DNA of 64,000 bases from assembly GCF_018736105.1 (NCBI RefSeq), contig NZ_CP076135.1:4462001-4526000 (forward strand), given 5' to 3'. Source of the stretch: Bradyrhizobium sediminis (lineage in GTDB: Bacteria > Pseudomonadota > Alphaproteobacteria > Rhizobiales > Xanthobacteraceae). Both the position numbers and the translations under genes were made by a program. The notes below the pieces were generated by a model that did not search any database, had not been told where the DNA came from, and saw only the letters and a program-made list of their open reading frames with translations. Shown piece after piece: positions 8,009-17,459 of the stretch. Position 1 is the first letter of the stretch; every line of letters begins with the position of its first letter.

Positions 8009-9262
8009 ATGATGGCCAAGACCCCCGAAAGAAGGTTCGCCGACGTGCACGACAAGACCGCGCCCACAACTCCCCCGCCGCCGACCGTGAATCGCGAGAA
8101 GCGCCCGGTGCCGCGCGCCCTGCGGCGCTATCTGTCGCTCGATGATTTCGAGGCGACCGCCCGCCGCCGGCTGCCGAAATTCCTCTACGGCTACATCTCT
8201 GGCGGCGCCGAGACCGATGCCGCGGTGCGCGACAATCGAAAAGCCTTGGACGAATACGGCTTCGTGCCGCGCGTGCTCAACGACGTCTCCGGCCGCGATC
8301 AGACCACGACGCTGTTCGGCAAGACCTATGCCTCGCCGTTCGGCATTCCGCCGATGGGCTCGTCGGCGCTGTGCGCCTATCGCGGCGACATCGTGCTGAC
8401 GCGCGCGGCCGCTGCCATGAACCTGCCGATGATCCTGAGCGCATCGTCGCTGATCACGCTCGAGGACGTCAAGCGCGCCAATCCCGATGCCTGGTACCAG
8501 GCTTATCTCGCCGGCGTCCCCTCGCGCATCGAGCCGATGGTCGACCGCGTCGCCGCCGCCGGTTACGATACCTTCGTCGTTACCGCCGACGTGCCGGTGC
8601 CGCCCAACCGCGAGAACAACATCCGCAACGGCTTCCAAGTCCCGCTGGCGATCACGCCGCGCGTCGTCTGGGACACGGTCACGCATCCGCACTGGCTGTT
8701 CGGCACCTGGGCGCGCACGCTGATGAATCACGGCATGCCGCATTTCGAGAACATGGACGCCAAGCAGGGTCCGCCGGTGCTCTCCAAGAACCTGATGCGC
8801 AACATCGGTCACCGCGACCAGCTCTCCTGGAAGCATGTCGAGCTGATCCGCAAGCGCTGGAAGGGCAAGCTCGTCGTCAAGGGCCTGATCTCGCCGGCGG
8901 ATGCGCGGATCGCGCGCGAGAGCGGCGTCGACGGCGTGATGGTCTCCAACCATGGCGGCCGCCAGCTCGACTGCACCGTGTCGGCGCTGCGCATGCTGCC
9001 GGAGATATCAGCCGAAGCCCACGGCATGACCGTGATGCTCGACGGCGGTATCCGGCGCGGCACCGACGTGATCAAGGCCCTGGCGCTCGGCGCCGACTTC
9101 GTCTTCGTCGGCCGGCCGCTGCTCTACGCCGCCGTCGCCGGCGGCGAAGCCGGGGTAAGCCGCGCGCTGACGCTGCTCAAGGACGAGATCGACCGCGATC
9201 TGGCGCTGCTCGGCATCCGCAAGATCAGCGAAATCACGCCGGACCTGGTGCGGCGGTTTTAG
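8009..9262 (+). CDS. FMN-dependent alpha-hydroxy-acid oxidase/dehydrogenase (LldD family, copy 1)
   Basis: A 417-aa flavoprotein of the L-lactate dehydrogenase/glycolate oxidase family, which oxidises L-2-hydroxy acids to 2-oxo acids. Family features: RRYLSLDDFEATARRRLPKFLYGYISGGAE near the N-terminus, FGIPPMGSSALC, WYQAYLAG, LVVKGL with the FMN Lys, and SNHGGRQLD with the catalytic His-Gly-Gly-Arg. GGIRRGTDVIKALALGADFVFVGRP completes the phosphate-binding barrel end. The double ATG at 8009/8012 leaves a 3-bp ambiguity. The exact substrate is not determinable. A second family member is at 47044-48180. Confidence 0.9.
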   Translation: MMAKTPERRFADVHDKTAPTTPPPPTVNREKRPVPRALRRYLSLDDFEATARRRLPKFLYGYISGGAETDAAVRDNRKALDEYGFVPRVLNDVSGRDQTTTLFGKTYASPFGIPPMGSSALCAYRGDIVLTRAAAAMNLPMILSASSLITLEDVKRANPDAWYQAYLAGVPSRIEPMVDRVAAAGYDTFVVTADVPVPPNRENNIRNGFQVPLAITPRVVWDTVTHPHWLFGTWARTLMNHGMPHFENMDAKQGPPVLSKNLMRNIGHRDQLSWKHVELIRKRWKGKLVVKGLISPADARIARESGVDGVMVSNHGGRQLDCTVSALRMLPEISAEAHGMTVMLDGGIRRGTDVIKALALGADFVFVGRPLLYAAVAGGEAGVSRALTLLKDEIDRDLALLGIRKISEITPDLVRRF

Positions 9263-9660
9263 CCGATCTTGAACTTGCTGTAGGCCTCCTTCGTGCAGAT
9301 GATGACATGCTCGGCGCAGCCGTTGCGGCGGTGCGGGTCGCAGCGGTTTTCGTAATCGGCCGAGGTCATCATATCGGTGAAGGCGGCCACCGACGGGTAA
9401 TACACCAGCGCCAGATAGTCCCACTGATTGCCGTCGGGCGCGCCCAGCGCGACCGCCTTGGCGTCGCCGGTCCACAGCAGCGTGCCGCCGCGCGCCTTGA
9501 TCATCGGCACGGTGAGCGCGCTGTAGCGCAGATACGCATCCCAGCCCGTGCCGTCGCCGTCGAGAGAGTGCGGGTGGAACCGCATCAGGTTCACCATCAC
9601 GACCGGCCCCTGATGCTCCAGCTGCTTCAGACCTCTGATATTCAACAGATCCACGCCCAT
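9259..9660 (-). CDS. DUF1330-family protein
   Basis: 133 aa, alpha/beta dimeric barrel type. It begins MGVDLLNIRGLKQLEHQGPVVMVNLMRF and carries GTGWDAYLRYSALTVPMIKARGGTLLWTGDAKAVALGA and WDYLALVYYPSVAAFTDMMTSADYE, the typical DUF1330 pattern (YYPS...F..M..S..Y). No enzymatic activity is assigned to the family. The ATG at 9660 has GAGGAG upstream on the minus strand, preferred over a longer reading to 9762. Its stop overlaps the oxidase stop on the other strand by 4 bp (convergent). Confidence 0.85.
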   Translation of the reverse strand: MGVDLLNIRGLKQLEHQGPVVMVNLMRFHPHSLDGDGTGWDAYLRYSALTVPMIKARGGTLLWTGDAKAVALGAPDGNQWDYLALVYYPSVAAFTDMMTSADYENRCDPHRRNGCAEHVIICTKEAYSKFKIG

Positions 9661-9755
9661 GGCCGCTCCTCGTTCGCTTTGATTCCGGCATTGTAGCATT
9701 GCGGACGCAGGACTTGTCGCGGGCACAAAACCGGCACAACTTCTCCCTGAAGCAC

Positions 9756-10691
9756 ATGACAATTCCCGCGCCGGCGCCGTCTGCCCCCGATCCGGTCAGG
9801 TGGCTCAACAACCAGCCCTATCTGCTCTTGAGCCTGACCTCGCTGTTCTGGGCCGGCAACATCGTGCTCGCGCGCTATGTCGCCGGACACGTGCCGCCGA
9901 TGACGCTGTCCTGCGTCCGCTGGATCGGCGCCTTCCTGATGCTGATGCCGTTTGCCTGGCCGCATCTGAAGCGGGACTGGCCGGCGATGCGCGCCCGCCT
10001 GCCCCTGATGGTGGCGCTGTCGGCGACCGGGTTCGCCTTCAACAATGCGATTTCCTACTGGGCGCTGCAATACACCGAGGCGCTGAATGCGCTGCTGATC
10101 CAGTCCTCCGGACCGCTGTTCGTGGCGTTGTGGGCGCTGACGCTGTTCGGGGTGCGGCTGACCTGGGCGCAACTCGCCGGCATCATGATCTCGCTCGCCG
10201 GCGTGCTCACCATCCTCCTGCGCGGCGACGTCGCGGCGCTGGTCAGCATCCGTTTCAACCGGGGCGACGTGATGTTCGCCGGCGCGGTGGTGAGCTTCGG
10301 GCTGTATTCGGCGCTGATGACGCGGCGGCCGAAGACGCATCAGCTGTCGCTGATTTCATTCACCATCGGCTGCGGCGCGCTGCTGCTGCTGCCGTTCTCG
10401 ATCTTTGAATTTTCCTCCGGCGCCAGGCTGCAACCCGATCTGCTGACGGCCGCGACGCTGAGTTACGTCGTGATCTTTCCCTCCACGCTGGCATACCTGT
10501 TCTTCAACCGCGGCATCGCGCTGATCGGGCCGAACCGCGCCGCGCCGTTTCTCCACCTGGTGCCGGTGTTCGGCTCGGCGATGGCGATCCTGCTGCTCGG
10601 CGAGCAGCCGCGGCTGTTTCATCTGATCGGCTATCTGCTGGTGCTGGCGGGCGTGGTGATCGCGTCGCGGCGGGCGTCGGTCGCGGCCTGA
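9756..10691 (+). CDS. EamA/DMT-family membrane exporter (copy 2)
   Basis: A 311-aa ten-helix transporter closely related to the protein at 5996-6931. Shared segments include NNQPYLLLSLTSLFWAGN, NALLIQSSGPLFVALW, FNRG near the second repeat, FPSTLAYLFFNRG and HLVPVFGSAMAILLLGEQPRLFHLIGY. The two genes flank the MCE, oxidase and DUF1330 genes, so this is a dispersed duplication rather than an adjacent tandem. The substrate is unknown. It is divergent from the DUF1330 gene with 95 bp between starts. Confidence 0.9.
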   Translation: MTIPAPAPSAPDPVRWLNNQPYLLLSLTSLFWAGNIVLARYVAGHVPPMTLSCVRWIGAFLMLMPFAWPHLKRDWPAMRARLPLMVALSATGFAFNNAISYWALQYTEALNALLIQSSGPLFVALWALTLFGVRLTWAQLAGIMISLAGVLTILLRGDVAALVSIRFNRGDVMFAGAVVSFGLYSALMTRRPKTHQLSLISFTIGCGALLLLPFSIFEFSSGARLQPDLLTAATLSYVVIFPSTLAYLFFNRGIALIGPNRAAPFLHLVPVFGSAMAILLLGEQPRLFHLIGYLLVLAGVVIASRRASVAA

Positions 10692-10785
10692 TCCGCGGCT
10701 GCCGCATGGCACAGGCTTTTGTTTTTGTCTCCGGCAGGCTAACGTGCCCGGCATAGCCAGAAAGCCCCATGGGAGACGAAACGGA

Positions 10786-11766
10786 ATGATTTCGCTATCG
10801 ACACAATGCCTGCGTGCAGCCGGCGCCTTCGCGCTGATCTTCGCCGGACTGACCTCCGCCGTTTCCGCGCAGGCACCCTATCCGAACCGTAACATCACCC
10901 TGGTGTTGCCGTTCGCCGCCGGCAGCGGCACCGACAGCACAACCCGGATCATCTCCAAGGAACTTGGCACCGCGCTCGGCGTCGGCATCGTGATCGAAAA
11001 CAAGCCGGGCGCCAACGGCTCGCTCGCGGCGAGCTATGTCGCCCGCTCCGAGCCGGACGGCTACACGCTGATGGTGTCGACGAATACACCGCATTCGGCA
11101 AATCCGTATTTGCTGAAGAACATGACTTACGATCCGATCAAGGACTTCACGCCGATCGCGCGGACCGGCGATCTGCCGTTCATGCTGGTGATCAATCCGG
11201 AAATTCCGGCGAATTCGGTGGCCGAGCTGATCGCGCTGGCCAAGAAGGAACCGGGCAAGTTCTCCTATGCCAGCGGCAGTTCGGCGGCGATCGTGTCAGG
11301 CGCGACGTTTGCCCGCCTTGCCGGCATCGATCTGCTTCACGTTCCCTACAAGAGCTCGCCGCCGGCCCTCACCGACCTGATCGCCGGCCGCGTCTCCATG
11401 ATGTTCATCGATGTCCTTACCGGCCTGCCCCATGTCAAAGGCAAGGCGCTGAAGGCGCTTGCGGTCACCACCAAGCAGCCCTCGGCCCTGCTGCCCGACC
11501 TTCCCACCATGGATGCCACGGTGAAAGGCTTCGACATCACGTCGTGGCAGGGTTACCTCGGCCCGGCCAATATGCCGAAGGATATCGTCACCAGGCTGAA
11601 CGCGGAAATCCGCAAGGTGGTCGAGCGGCCGGACGTCAAGAGCCAGCTCGCCGAGCGCGGCATGGAGGCGTTCTCGGGCCCACCCGAAGAGTTTGATGCC
11701 TTCCTGAAAGAGCAGCTGCTGGTGTGGGAAAAGCTGATCGCGAACGCGGGAATCGAGAAGCAGTGA
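10786..11766 (+). CDS. Bug/TctC-family tripartite tricarboxylate-type periplasmic receptor
   Basis: 326 aa with a signal peptide (cleavage near SAVSAQA, about residues 24-28). The Bug fold follows: YPNRNITLVLPFAAGSGTDSTTRIISKELG, IVIENKPGANG, DGYTLM, FTPIARTG, HVPYKSSPPALTDLIAGRVSMMF, and a C-terminal RLNAEIRKVVERPDVKSQLAERGME. Members bind carboxylates or aromatic acids in the periplasm. No TctA/TctB membrane genes are adjacent, as is common for orphan Bug receptors. The ATG at 10786 follows GGAGACGAAACGGA and directly precedes the signal peptide. Confidence 0.9.
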   Translation: MISLSTQCLRAAGAFALIFAGLTSAVSAQAPYPNRNITLVLPFAAGSGTDSTTRIISKELGTALGVGIVIENKPGANGSLAASYVARSEPDGYTLMVSTNTPHSANPYLLKNMTYDPIKDFTPIARTGDLPFMLVINPEIPANSVAELIALAKKEPGKFSYASGSSAAIVSGATFARLAGIDLLHVPYKSSPPALTDLIAGRVSMMFIDVLTGLPHVKGKALKALAVTTKQPSALLPDLPTMDATVKGFDITSWQGYLGPANMPKDIVTRLNAEIRKVVERPDVKSQLAERGMEAFSGPPEEFDAFLKEQLLVWEKLIANAGIEKQ

Positions 11767-11786
11767 GATGCGGCTCGCCTAGATAG

Positions 11787-11836
11787 TTGCCGTCATGGCC
11801 GGGCTAAAGCGCGAAGCGCTTCTGCCCGGGCATGAA
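11787..11836. repeat. Short palindromic repeat (family D, partial)
   Basis: GTCATGGCCGGGCT, an AAGCGCGAAGCGCTT palindrome and GCCCGGGCATGA form an imperfect inverted repeat between the convergent receptor and chemoreceptor genes. A fuller relative lies at 49097-49169. It may serve as a bidirectional terminator. Confidence 0.5.
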
Positions 11837-11855
11837 GAGTGCAATCCTGCAAGGC

Positions 11856-13541
11856 CTACGCCGCGCGGACCTTGGCCAGGAATCCGTCGACCGCGCTGCG
11901 CAGCATGCCGGACTGATTGTCGAGCTCGCGGGCGTTCGAGAGCACCTCCGTGGCGGCGGTGCCGGTGGCTGCCGCCGCTGACGTGACGCCGCCGATATGG
12001 GCGCTGATCTCGTTCGAGCCGGCCGCGACCGACTGGATGTTGCGGGCGATCTCGCGGGTCGCGTCGCCCTGCTGCTCGATCGACGTCGAGATGCCGTTCG
12101 TGATCTCGCTCATCTGCGCAATGGTCTCGCTGATGCCGCTGATCGCGGTCACCGCCTCGCCGGTGGACGCCTGCATGGCGGCGACCTGGGCCGAGATTTC
12201 CTCGGTGGCCTTGGCGGTCTGGTTGGCGAGCGCCTTCACCTCGGAAGCCACCACCGCGAAGCCGCGGCCGGATTCGCCGGCGCGCGCCGCCTCGATGGTG
12301 GCGTTGAGCGCCAGGAGATTGGTTTGCGCGGCGATCGAGTAGATCAGCTTGACCACCTCGCCGATCTTCTCGGCGCCGGTCGACAGCGCCTGCACGGTGG
12401 CGTTGGTGCGCTCGGCGTCCCCCACCGCCTTGCTGGCGATTTCGCTGGAGCGGCTCACCTGCCGGGAAATCTCGCTGACCGAGCTGGACAGCTCTTCCGC
12501 GGCGGCCGCGACCGTTCCGACATTGTTCGAAGAGCTCTGCGACGCCGCCCCGACGGTAGCCGCACGCGCGCTGGCGTCGCTCGCGGTGGCGGTCATGGAC
12601 TGCGCCGTGGTCTGCATGTCTGCCGCCGCCGTCGACACCGAGCGGACGATGCCGTTGACGCTGCGCTCGAAGTCGCCCGCGAGGCTCTCCATGGCCGCCC
12701 GGCGCTCGGCCGCGGCGTGGGCCTGGGTTTCGGCCTCGGCCTTTTCCAGCCCGCGAATCCGTAGCGCGTTGTCCTTGAATATCTGCACGGTCGCGGCCAT
12801 CGCGCCGACCTCGTCGCCGCGACCGATGCCGGGAATGTCGCCTTCCAGCGAACCATGGGCCAGCGCCTGCATGCGGTCGCCGAGCTGACCGAGCGGCCGG
12901 CTGATGCTGCGGCCGATCATCCAGGCAATGCCGCCCGCGATCACGCCGATGCCGAGAATGGCGAGACCGAGCATCCACATGATCGGCCTCAGCTTGGCGT
13001 CGATATCGTCGATATAGGCCCCGGTGCCGATAAACATGTTCCAGCCGGGAACTGCGACGGCATACGATATCTTGCGCGTGATGTCCTCCTGGCCTGGCTT
13101 CCGGTATTCATAGGTCAGGGTGACCTCGCCCTTTGCAGCCACGCCGTCACGCAATTCGCGCGCAAGCTTTCTGCCATTGGTCTCGACATCGAGGCGGTTC
13201 TGGCCGTGCTGCTTGGAGTCGGGCGTCATCAGCGCAATGCCTTCCATCGTATAACCGAACAGATAGCCGGCCCCCTTGTCGAAGGTCATCGAATTCCCGC
13301 GGCGCGCAAATTCGGCGATCGCGGCTTCCTTGGTCAGCTTGCCGGCCTCGACTTCCTTCTGCAGCCCGGCCGCCAGGTTACGCCCGGCCTCGACGATGGC
13401 CTTGGTCTGTTCGATGCGGGCGTTGAGCATCTCGCGCTGCATCAGATAGCTTGCGAGAGCGCCGGCGATGCAAAGGCCGAACAATGCCACCCCCACCAAA
13501 ATGCCGAGTTTGGGGGCAATCTTCAGATTGTTCAGCTTCAC
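11856..13541 (-). CDS. Methyl-accepting chemotaxis protein with periplasmic Cache sensor
   Basis: 561 aa. Order: cytoplasmic start [13 protein letters not shown], transmembrane helix (about 10-32), periplasmic single-Cache domain (about 45-185, with [24 protein letters not shown] and [23 protein letters not shown]), second helix, HAMP ([17 protein letters not shown]), then the MA signalling domain with the hairpin tip [39 protein letters not shown] split across it. Cache domains of this class often bind small carboxylates. I chose a GTG start at 13541 with GGAG nine bases upstream; the longer ATG reading adds 40 residues that do not look coding. Confidence 0.92.
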   Translation of the reverse strand: MKLNNLKIAPKLGILVGVALFGLCIAGALASYLMQREMLNARIEQTKAIVEAGRNLAAGLQKEVEAGKLTKEAAIAEFARRGNSMTFDKGAGYLFGYTMEGIALMTPDSKQHGQNRLDVETNGRKLARELRDGVAAKGEVTLTYEYRKPGQEDITRKISYAVAVPGWNMFIGTGAYIDDIDAKLRPIMWMLGLAILGIGVIAGGIAWMIGRSISRPLGQLGDRMQALAHGSLEGDIPGIGRGDEVGAMAATVQIFKDNALRIRGLEKAEAETQAHAAAERRAAMESLAGDFERSVNGIVRSVSTAAADMQTTAQSMTATASDASARAATVGAASQSSSNNVGTVAAAAEELSSSVSEISRQVSRSSEIASKAVGDAERTNATVQALSTGAEKIGEVVKLIYSIAAQTNLLALNATIEAARAGESGRGFAVVASEVKALANQTAKATEEISAQVAAMQASTGEAVTAISGISETIAQMSEITNGISTSIEQQGDATREIARNIQSVAAGSNEISAHIGGVTSAAAATGTAATEVLSNARELDNQSGMLRSAVDGFLAKVRAA

Positions 13542-13781
13542 AGTGTTTCTCCAGGGATTTTGGCGCGGGGTGGCGCGCGATTCGCGGAATGAGTCCCAAC
13601 ACGCTATAGTGAAACCCTTTAGCGCTTTGTTACTCGGCCGCCCGTAGAAGCCCGGACGCAAATGCCGCTTTCTTCCGCAGGTCGCCGGAATTGTGCGAGG
13701 CTGAGAATGCTGGAAACGCGAGGCAGCGGCGACGTGTCGCCGTCATAACCAACACCGAAGCGTCAAATCGGGGAGAACAAA

Positions 13782-14825
13782 ATGCCGAAATTCAGGGTGG
13801 TGACGCCGAAAGGCGCGAGCTTCACGGTCACCGGCGGCGGTTATGCGCTCGAAAGGGAGGCGCTCGATCCGATCGACGCCGAGATCGTCGAGGCTCCGGC
13901 CAATGAGGCGGAGTTCATCGCCGCCGCCCGGACCGCCGACGCGATCTACGCCAAGGGCATCCGGATCACCAAGACCATCATCGACGCCCTGGAAAACTGC
14001 AAGGTCATCACGCTCGGCACCGTCGGCGTCGACAGCGTCGACGTCAAGGCCGCCACCGCGCGCGGCATCCCCGTCACCAACGTTCCCGACACTTTCATCG
14101 AGGAGGTCGCCGACCACGCCATGATGCTGCTGCTGGCGGGCTTTCGCCGGCTGGTCGCACAGGACCGGATGGTCCGGGAGGGCCGATGGTCCGAGGGCCG
14201 CCCGGCGCTGCTGAAGATTCCCCGGCTGATGGGGCAAACGCTGGGTTTCATTTCGTTCGGCCGGGTGGCGCGCGCCGTGGCCAAGCGCGCGGCGCCGTTC
14301 GGGTTGCGGATGATGGCCTATGATCCCTTCATTCAGGAGACCCTGATTTCCGACCATGGCGTGATGCCGGCAACCTTGTCGGAAGTGCTGTCGCAATCGG
14401 ATTTCCTGTCGATGCATGCCCCGGCGCGGCCCGAGGTCCACCACATGCTCGGCGAAGAGCATTTTCGGCAGATGAAGCCGGGCGCCGTGTTCATCAATAC
14501 CGGCCGCGGCGCGACCGTGGACGAAGAGGCGCTGGTCAAGGCGCTGCAGGAAGGCTGGATCGCGCACGCCGCCCTCGACGTGCTGGAGACGGAACCGCCC
14601 TCCTACAACAATCCGATGCTGGGTATGGAAAACGTAACCCTGACGGCCCATGTCGCTTCCGCCTCGGCACGCTTCGACGAAGCGCGCAAGCGCCGCGTCG
14701 GCCACGAATTGTCATTGGTCCTGCAAGGGATGTGGCCGGCAAGCTGCGTCAATCCGTCGGTGCTGCAGGATACCTCGCTTCGGCGTTGGCAACCCGTCAG
14801 CATGGACCGCGGCCCCAACAGCTAG
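13782..14825 (+). CDS. D-isomer-specific 2-hydroxyacid dehydrogenase
   Basis: A 347-aa NAD(P)-dependent dehydrogenase of the phosphoglycerate dehydrogenase/CtBP-like family. The substrate domain contains VGVDSVDVKAATARGIPVTN. The catalytic triad is visible as R242 (NTGRGATVDE), E271 (ETEPP) and H290 (TAHVAS). The nucleotide loop reads GFISFGRVA (155-163), in which the second glycine of the usual G-x-G-x2-G is Ser and the last Gly is Ala. That is unusual but seen in some subfamilies. No neighbour indicates the substrate. Confidence 0.85.
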   Translation: MPKFRVVTPKGASFTVTGGGYALEREALDPIDAEIVEAPANEAEFIAAARTADAIYAKGIRITKTIIDALENCKVITLGTVGVDSVDVKAATARGIPVTNVPDTFIEEVADHAMMLLLAGFRRLVAQDRMVREGRWSEGRPALLKIPRLMGQTLGFISFGRVARAVAKRAAPFGLRMMAYDPFIQETLISDHGVMPATLSEVLSQSDFLSMHAPARPEVHHMLGEEHFRQMKPGAVFINTGRGATVDEEALVKALQEGWIAHAALDVLETEPPSYNNPMLGMENVTLTAHVASASARFDEARKRRVGHELSLVLQGMWPASCVNPSVLQDTSLRRWQPVSMDRGPNS

Positions 14826-15123
14826 CTACTGCCAAAGGCCATCAGGGTTACTGACCGAACTGGTGTCGGACGGCCCCTATCGGCGCGTTGACGGCCGCCT
14901 CCCGCCAGCGTGACGTTCCAGTCGCCGTTCGTCGGGCGGTGAAGGACGAGCATGGCGGCCCATGCCGCAGGTTCCAGCGCCTGCATCGTCAGCGCTTCGA
15001 GGCGGAGCCGGACGCGGACATCCTGGCGGGAAAAGGTCGTCCACGAGGCCTCGACAGCCTGTTCCAAGCATTTCCAAAATACGCTAGTATTGCAGGCAAA
15101 ATTCGAAGAAGACTGGGAGGTTC

Positions 15124-16008
15124 ATGAATTCCAGTTTGGACCATCGACTGCATCGGCGCGCGTTTCTGCGCGCGGGCGGATGTGCGCTATTGGCACCGGG
15201 TTTAGGCGCGCAGGCGGCAGCGCAGGCATCCGGACGCATTCGATTTGGTCTTACGCCGGTATTTCTTACCAATGACCTTGAGCTTCTCGGGCGCTTGCAG
15301 TCATATCTTCAGCGCGCAACGGGGCATCCGGTTGAGCTGGTTACCCGGCGCACATATCAGGAAATCACCACTCTCCTGACCACGGGCCAACTCGATGCCG
15401 CCTGGATTTGCGGATTTCCGTATGTTGCGCATCGCTCCGAACTCCAGCTTGTTGCGGTCCCACTCTGGCACCACAAGCCACTTTATCGCTCGTATCTGAT
15501 TGTCGATCGCGACCGTGGGGGCAGCGGACTTCTTGATCTCCGAGGCGACATCCATGCGTTTTCGGATCCTGACTCCAATTCCGGATTTCTCGTCACGCGA
15601 GCGGCCCTCGCCGAGCGCGGTCTCAGGCCAGAAACGTTCTTCGCGAAAACCTTCTTCACTTACGGCCACCGCGATGTGATCCGGGCAGTCTCGTCCGGAC
15701 TTGCCGGGTCAGGCTCGGTGGATGGCTACATCTATGACGTCGTTGGCGAGATCGAACCCGATTTGACGGCCGGCACCCGCGTTCTGACGGCATCGGAGTT
15801 GCTTGGCTTTCCTCCCATCGCCGCGCCAAGGGTTCCGCTCAATCAGGTTCGCCTGAATGCACTCGTCAAGGCACTGTGGGAGATGAACAAGGACGACGAA
15901 GGTCGAGCCGTCCTGAAGATGCTGCGCCTGGATGGTTTCGGCGCGGAGGACCCCGCCTCTTTCGATGCAATCGCGTCGAAGGCGGCGCTTGTCGCAGCTG
16001 CGGGATAA
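15124..16008 (+). CDS. aioX: AioX: periplasmic arsenite-sensing PhnD-like binding protein
   Basis: A 294-aa exported receptor that in characterised systems binds As(III) and triggers the AioS kinase. The N-terminus has a twin-arginine signal, HRRAFLRAGG, then a hydrophobic stretch ending GAQAAAQA. The mature protein is a PhnD/phosphonate-type binding fold: GRIRFGLTPVFLTNDLELLGRL, RTYQEITTLLTTGQLDAAWICGFPY, DSNSGFLV and FFTYGHRDVIRAVSSGLAGSGSVDGYIYD. C96 in WICGFPY is a plausible arsenite ligand (inference). GGGAGG precedes the ATG. It is followed 5 bp later by aioS, and the kinase, regulator and oxidase context supports AioX over a phosphonate transporter subunit. Confidence 0.9.
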   Translation: MNSSLDHRLHRRAFLRAGGCALLAPGLGAQAAAQASGRIRFGLTPVFLTNDLELLGRLQSYLQRATGHPVELVTRRTYQEITTLLTTGQLDAAWICGFPYVAHRSELQLVAVPLWHHKPLYRSYLIVDRDRGGSGLLDLRGDIHAFSDPDSNSGFLVTRAALAERGLRPETFFAKTFFTYGHRDVIRAVSSGLAGSGSVDGYIYDVVGEIEPDLTAGTRVLTASELLGFPPIAAPRVPLNQVRLNALVKALWEMNKDDEGRAVLKMLRLDGFGAEDPASFDAIASKAALVAAAG

Positions 16009-16013
16009 CGTAC

Positions 16014-17459
16014 ATGCGTATGCCTCTCGTGCACTCCTGGCCAATCACGGTGAAGGTCCCCGTTGCGGTTGCTTCGCTGATGTTGCTGGTTGGGCTCGTC
16101 TTGTCGGAGCGTGTACTTTCGCGTCTTGGCAACACGCAGGAAAGCCATCTCATCGAATTATCGCAAAGCTATCTCGATGGGCTATCATCGGCGATAACTC
16201 CTTCGATCCTGCGCGAAGACAATTGGGAGATATTCGACGCGATTACCCGGATGCAAACGATCAACAAGAGTCTGCATCCGATGGCAACGATCGTGACAAA
16301 CGCGGAGGGCGCAGTCATCGCGGCATCCGATCCCAGGCAGCATCCGGTCGGATCCATCATCAAGCCGGCCCGGACCGGCAACGAAACGTCTGCAAGCTTC
16401 AGCTTCAGTGCGGGCGCGGACAGCGCCAGCGCCATCCGGGTGTTGTCCTATCCGGGTCGGGTGGCGGGCATCATCTATGCGACATTCGATACACGGCACC
16501 TCGCGGCCGAGCGGCGTGACGTGGTCATCGCGCTGGCCTTCACCAACGGGATACTGACGTTATCGCTGGCCGTAGCGGGCTGGATTCTGGTGGCTTTCAT
16601 GATGCGCCCGGTGCGCATCCTTTCGGAACATCTCGGCGTGGCGCAGGAAACACTTGCAGTACCCATTCCCGAAGACGTCGTTTCGAGAACGAGAGGCGAA
16701 TTCGGTCGTTTGTTTCGAGGCTATAACGCTCTCGTTCGATCGATGAGAGAGCGCGAGGATTTGGGAAAACGTCTCGCCGAGGAAAAGCGTCTTGGAAGCC
16801 TGGGACGACTTGCCTCGACGGTCGCGCACGAAATCAACAATCCGCTCGGAGGGATGTTCAATGCCCTCGCCACACTCAGGTCCCACGGTCACCTCGACAA
16901 TATTCGCGACGGCAGCCTGGGTTTGCTGGAGCGCGGCCTGGTCGGCATACGCGACGTCGTCCGCACGACGCTGACCATCTATCGGAACGATGGCGCAACA
17001 AGGGAGCTGGCCCCCACGGATATCGAGGATCTGGGTCTCCTGATCGCCCCGGAAGCTCACAGAAAAGGCGTCCAGATCAAGACGGAGAATGCGCTGGAGG
17101 AAATCGTTCCGCTGTCGAGCACACCGATAAGACAGGCGGTCCTCAATCTGCTCCTGAACGCCGTCGCAGCGACTCCGGACGGATCCCAAGTCAATATGTC
17201 GGCTGTGGCAGGTCTCCACGAACTCGAAATTACCGTTGCGGATCGGGGACCGGGGTTGCCGGACGCCGCAGCCGACATCCTCACCGGCCGGCGCGCTGCC
17301 CCCCCGCCGCCGGATGGCGGAGGTTTGGGACTCTGGACCACGAGTCGACTTATCACCGACATCGGCGGCCGAATTGAGGTAGGATATCCCGCACATGGTG
17401 GCACCGCCATCACACTGAAGATCCCAATCGTGCGCATGGAGTTGTCCAATGTCGCATAG
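16014..17459 (+). CDS. aioS: AioS: membrane sensor histidine kinase for arsenite
   Basis: 481 aa. One transmembrane helix lies near residues 10-32, a periplasmic sensor region to about 170, then a second helix (about 173-197). A HAMP-like linker is followed by the dimerisation/phosphoacceptor helix with STVAHEINNPLGG (H272) and an HATPase domain: N box LLLNAVAATPDG, G1 DRGPGLP, G2 GGGLGLWTTSRL. It would autophosphorylate and pass phosphate to AioR. The start at 16014 (second Met at 16020) follows aioX by 5 bp. The 3' end overlaps aioR by 11 bp, indicating translational coupling. Confidence 0.9.
   Translation: MRMPLVHSWPITVKVPVAVASLMLLVGLVLSERVLSRLGNTQESHLIELSQSYLDGLSSAITPSILREDNWEIFDAITRMQTINKSLHPMATIVTNAEGAVIAASDPRQHPVGSIIKPARTGNETSASFSFSAGADSASAIRVLSYPGRVAGIIYATFDTRHLAAERRDVVIALAFTNGILTLSLAVAGWILVAFMMRPVRILSEHLGVAQETLAVPIPEDVVSRTRGEFGRLFRGYNALVRSMREREDLGKRLAEEKRLGSLGRLASTVAHEINNPLGGMFNALATLRSHGHLDNIRDGSLGLLERGLVGIRDVVRTTLTIYRNDGATRELAPTDIEDLGLLIAPEAHRKGVQIKTENALEEIVPLSSTPIRQAVLNLLLNAVAATPDGSQVNMSAVAGLHELEITVADRGPGLPDAAADILTGRRAAPPPPDGGGLGLWTTSRLITDIGGRIEVGYPAHGGTAITLKIPIVRMELSNVA

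Noticed and set aside
15124..16008. PhnD-type phosphonate or phosphate ABC transporter binding protein
   Set aside because: There are no phnC/phnE permease genes, and the gene is coupled to a kinase and sigma-54 activator ahead of aioBA.
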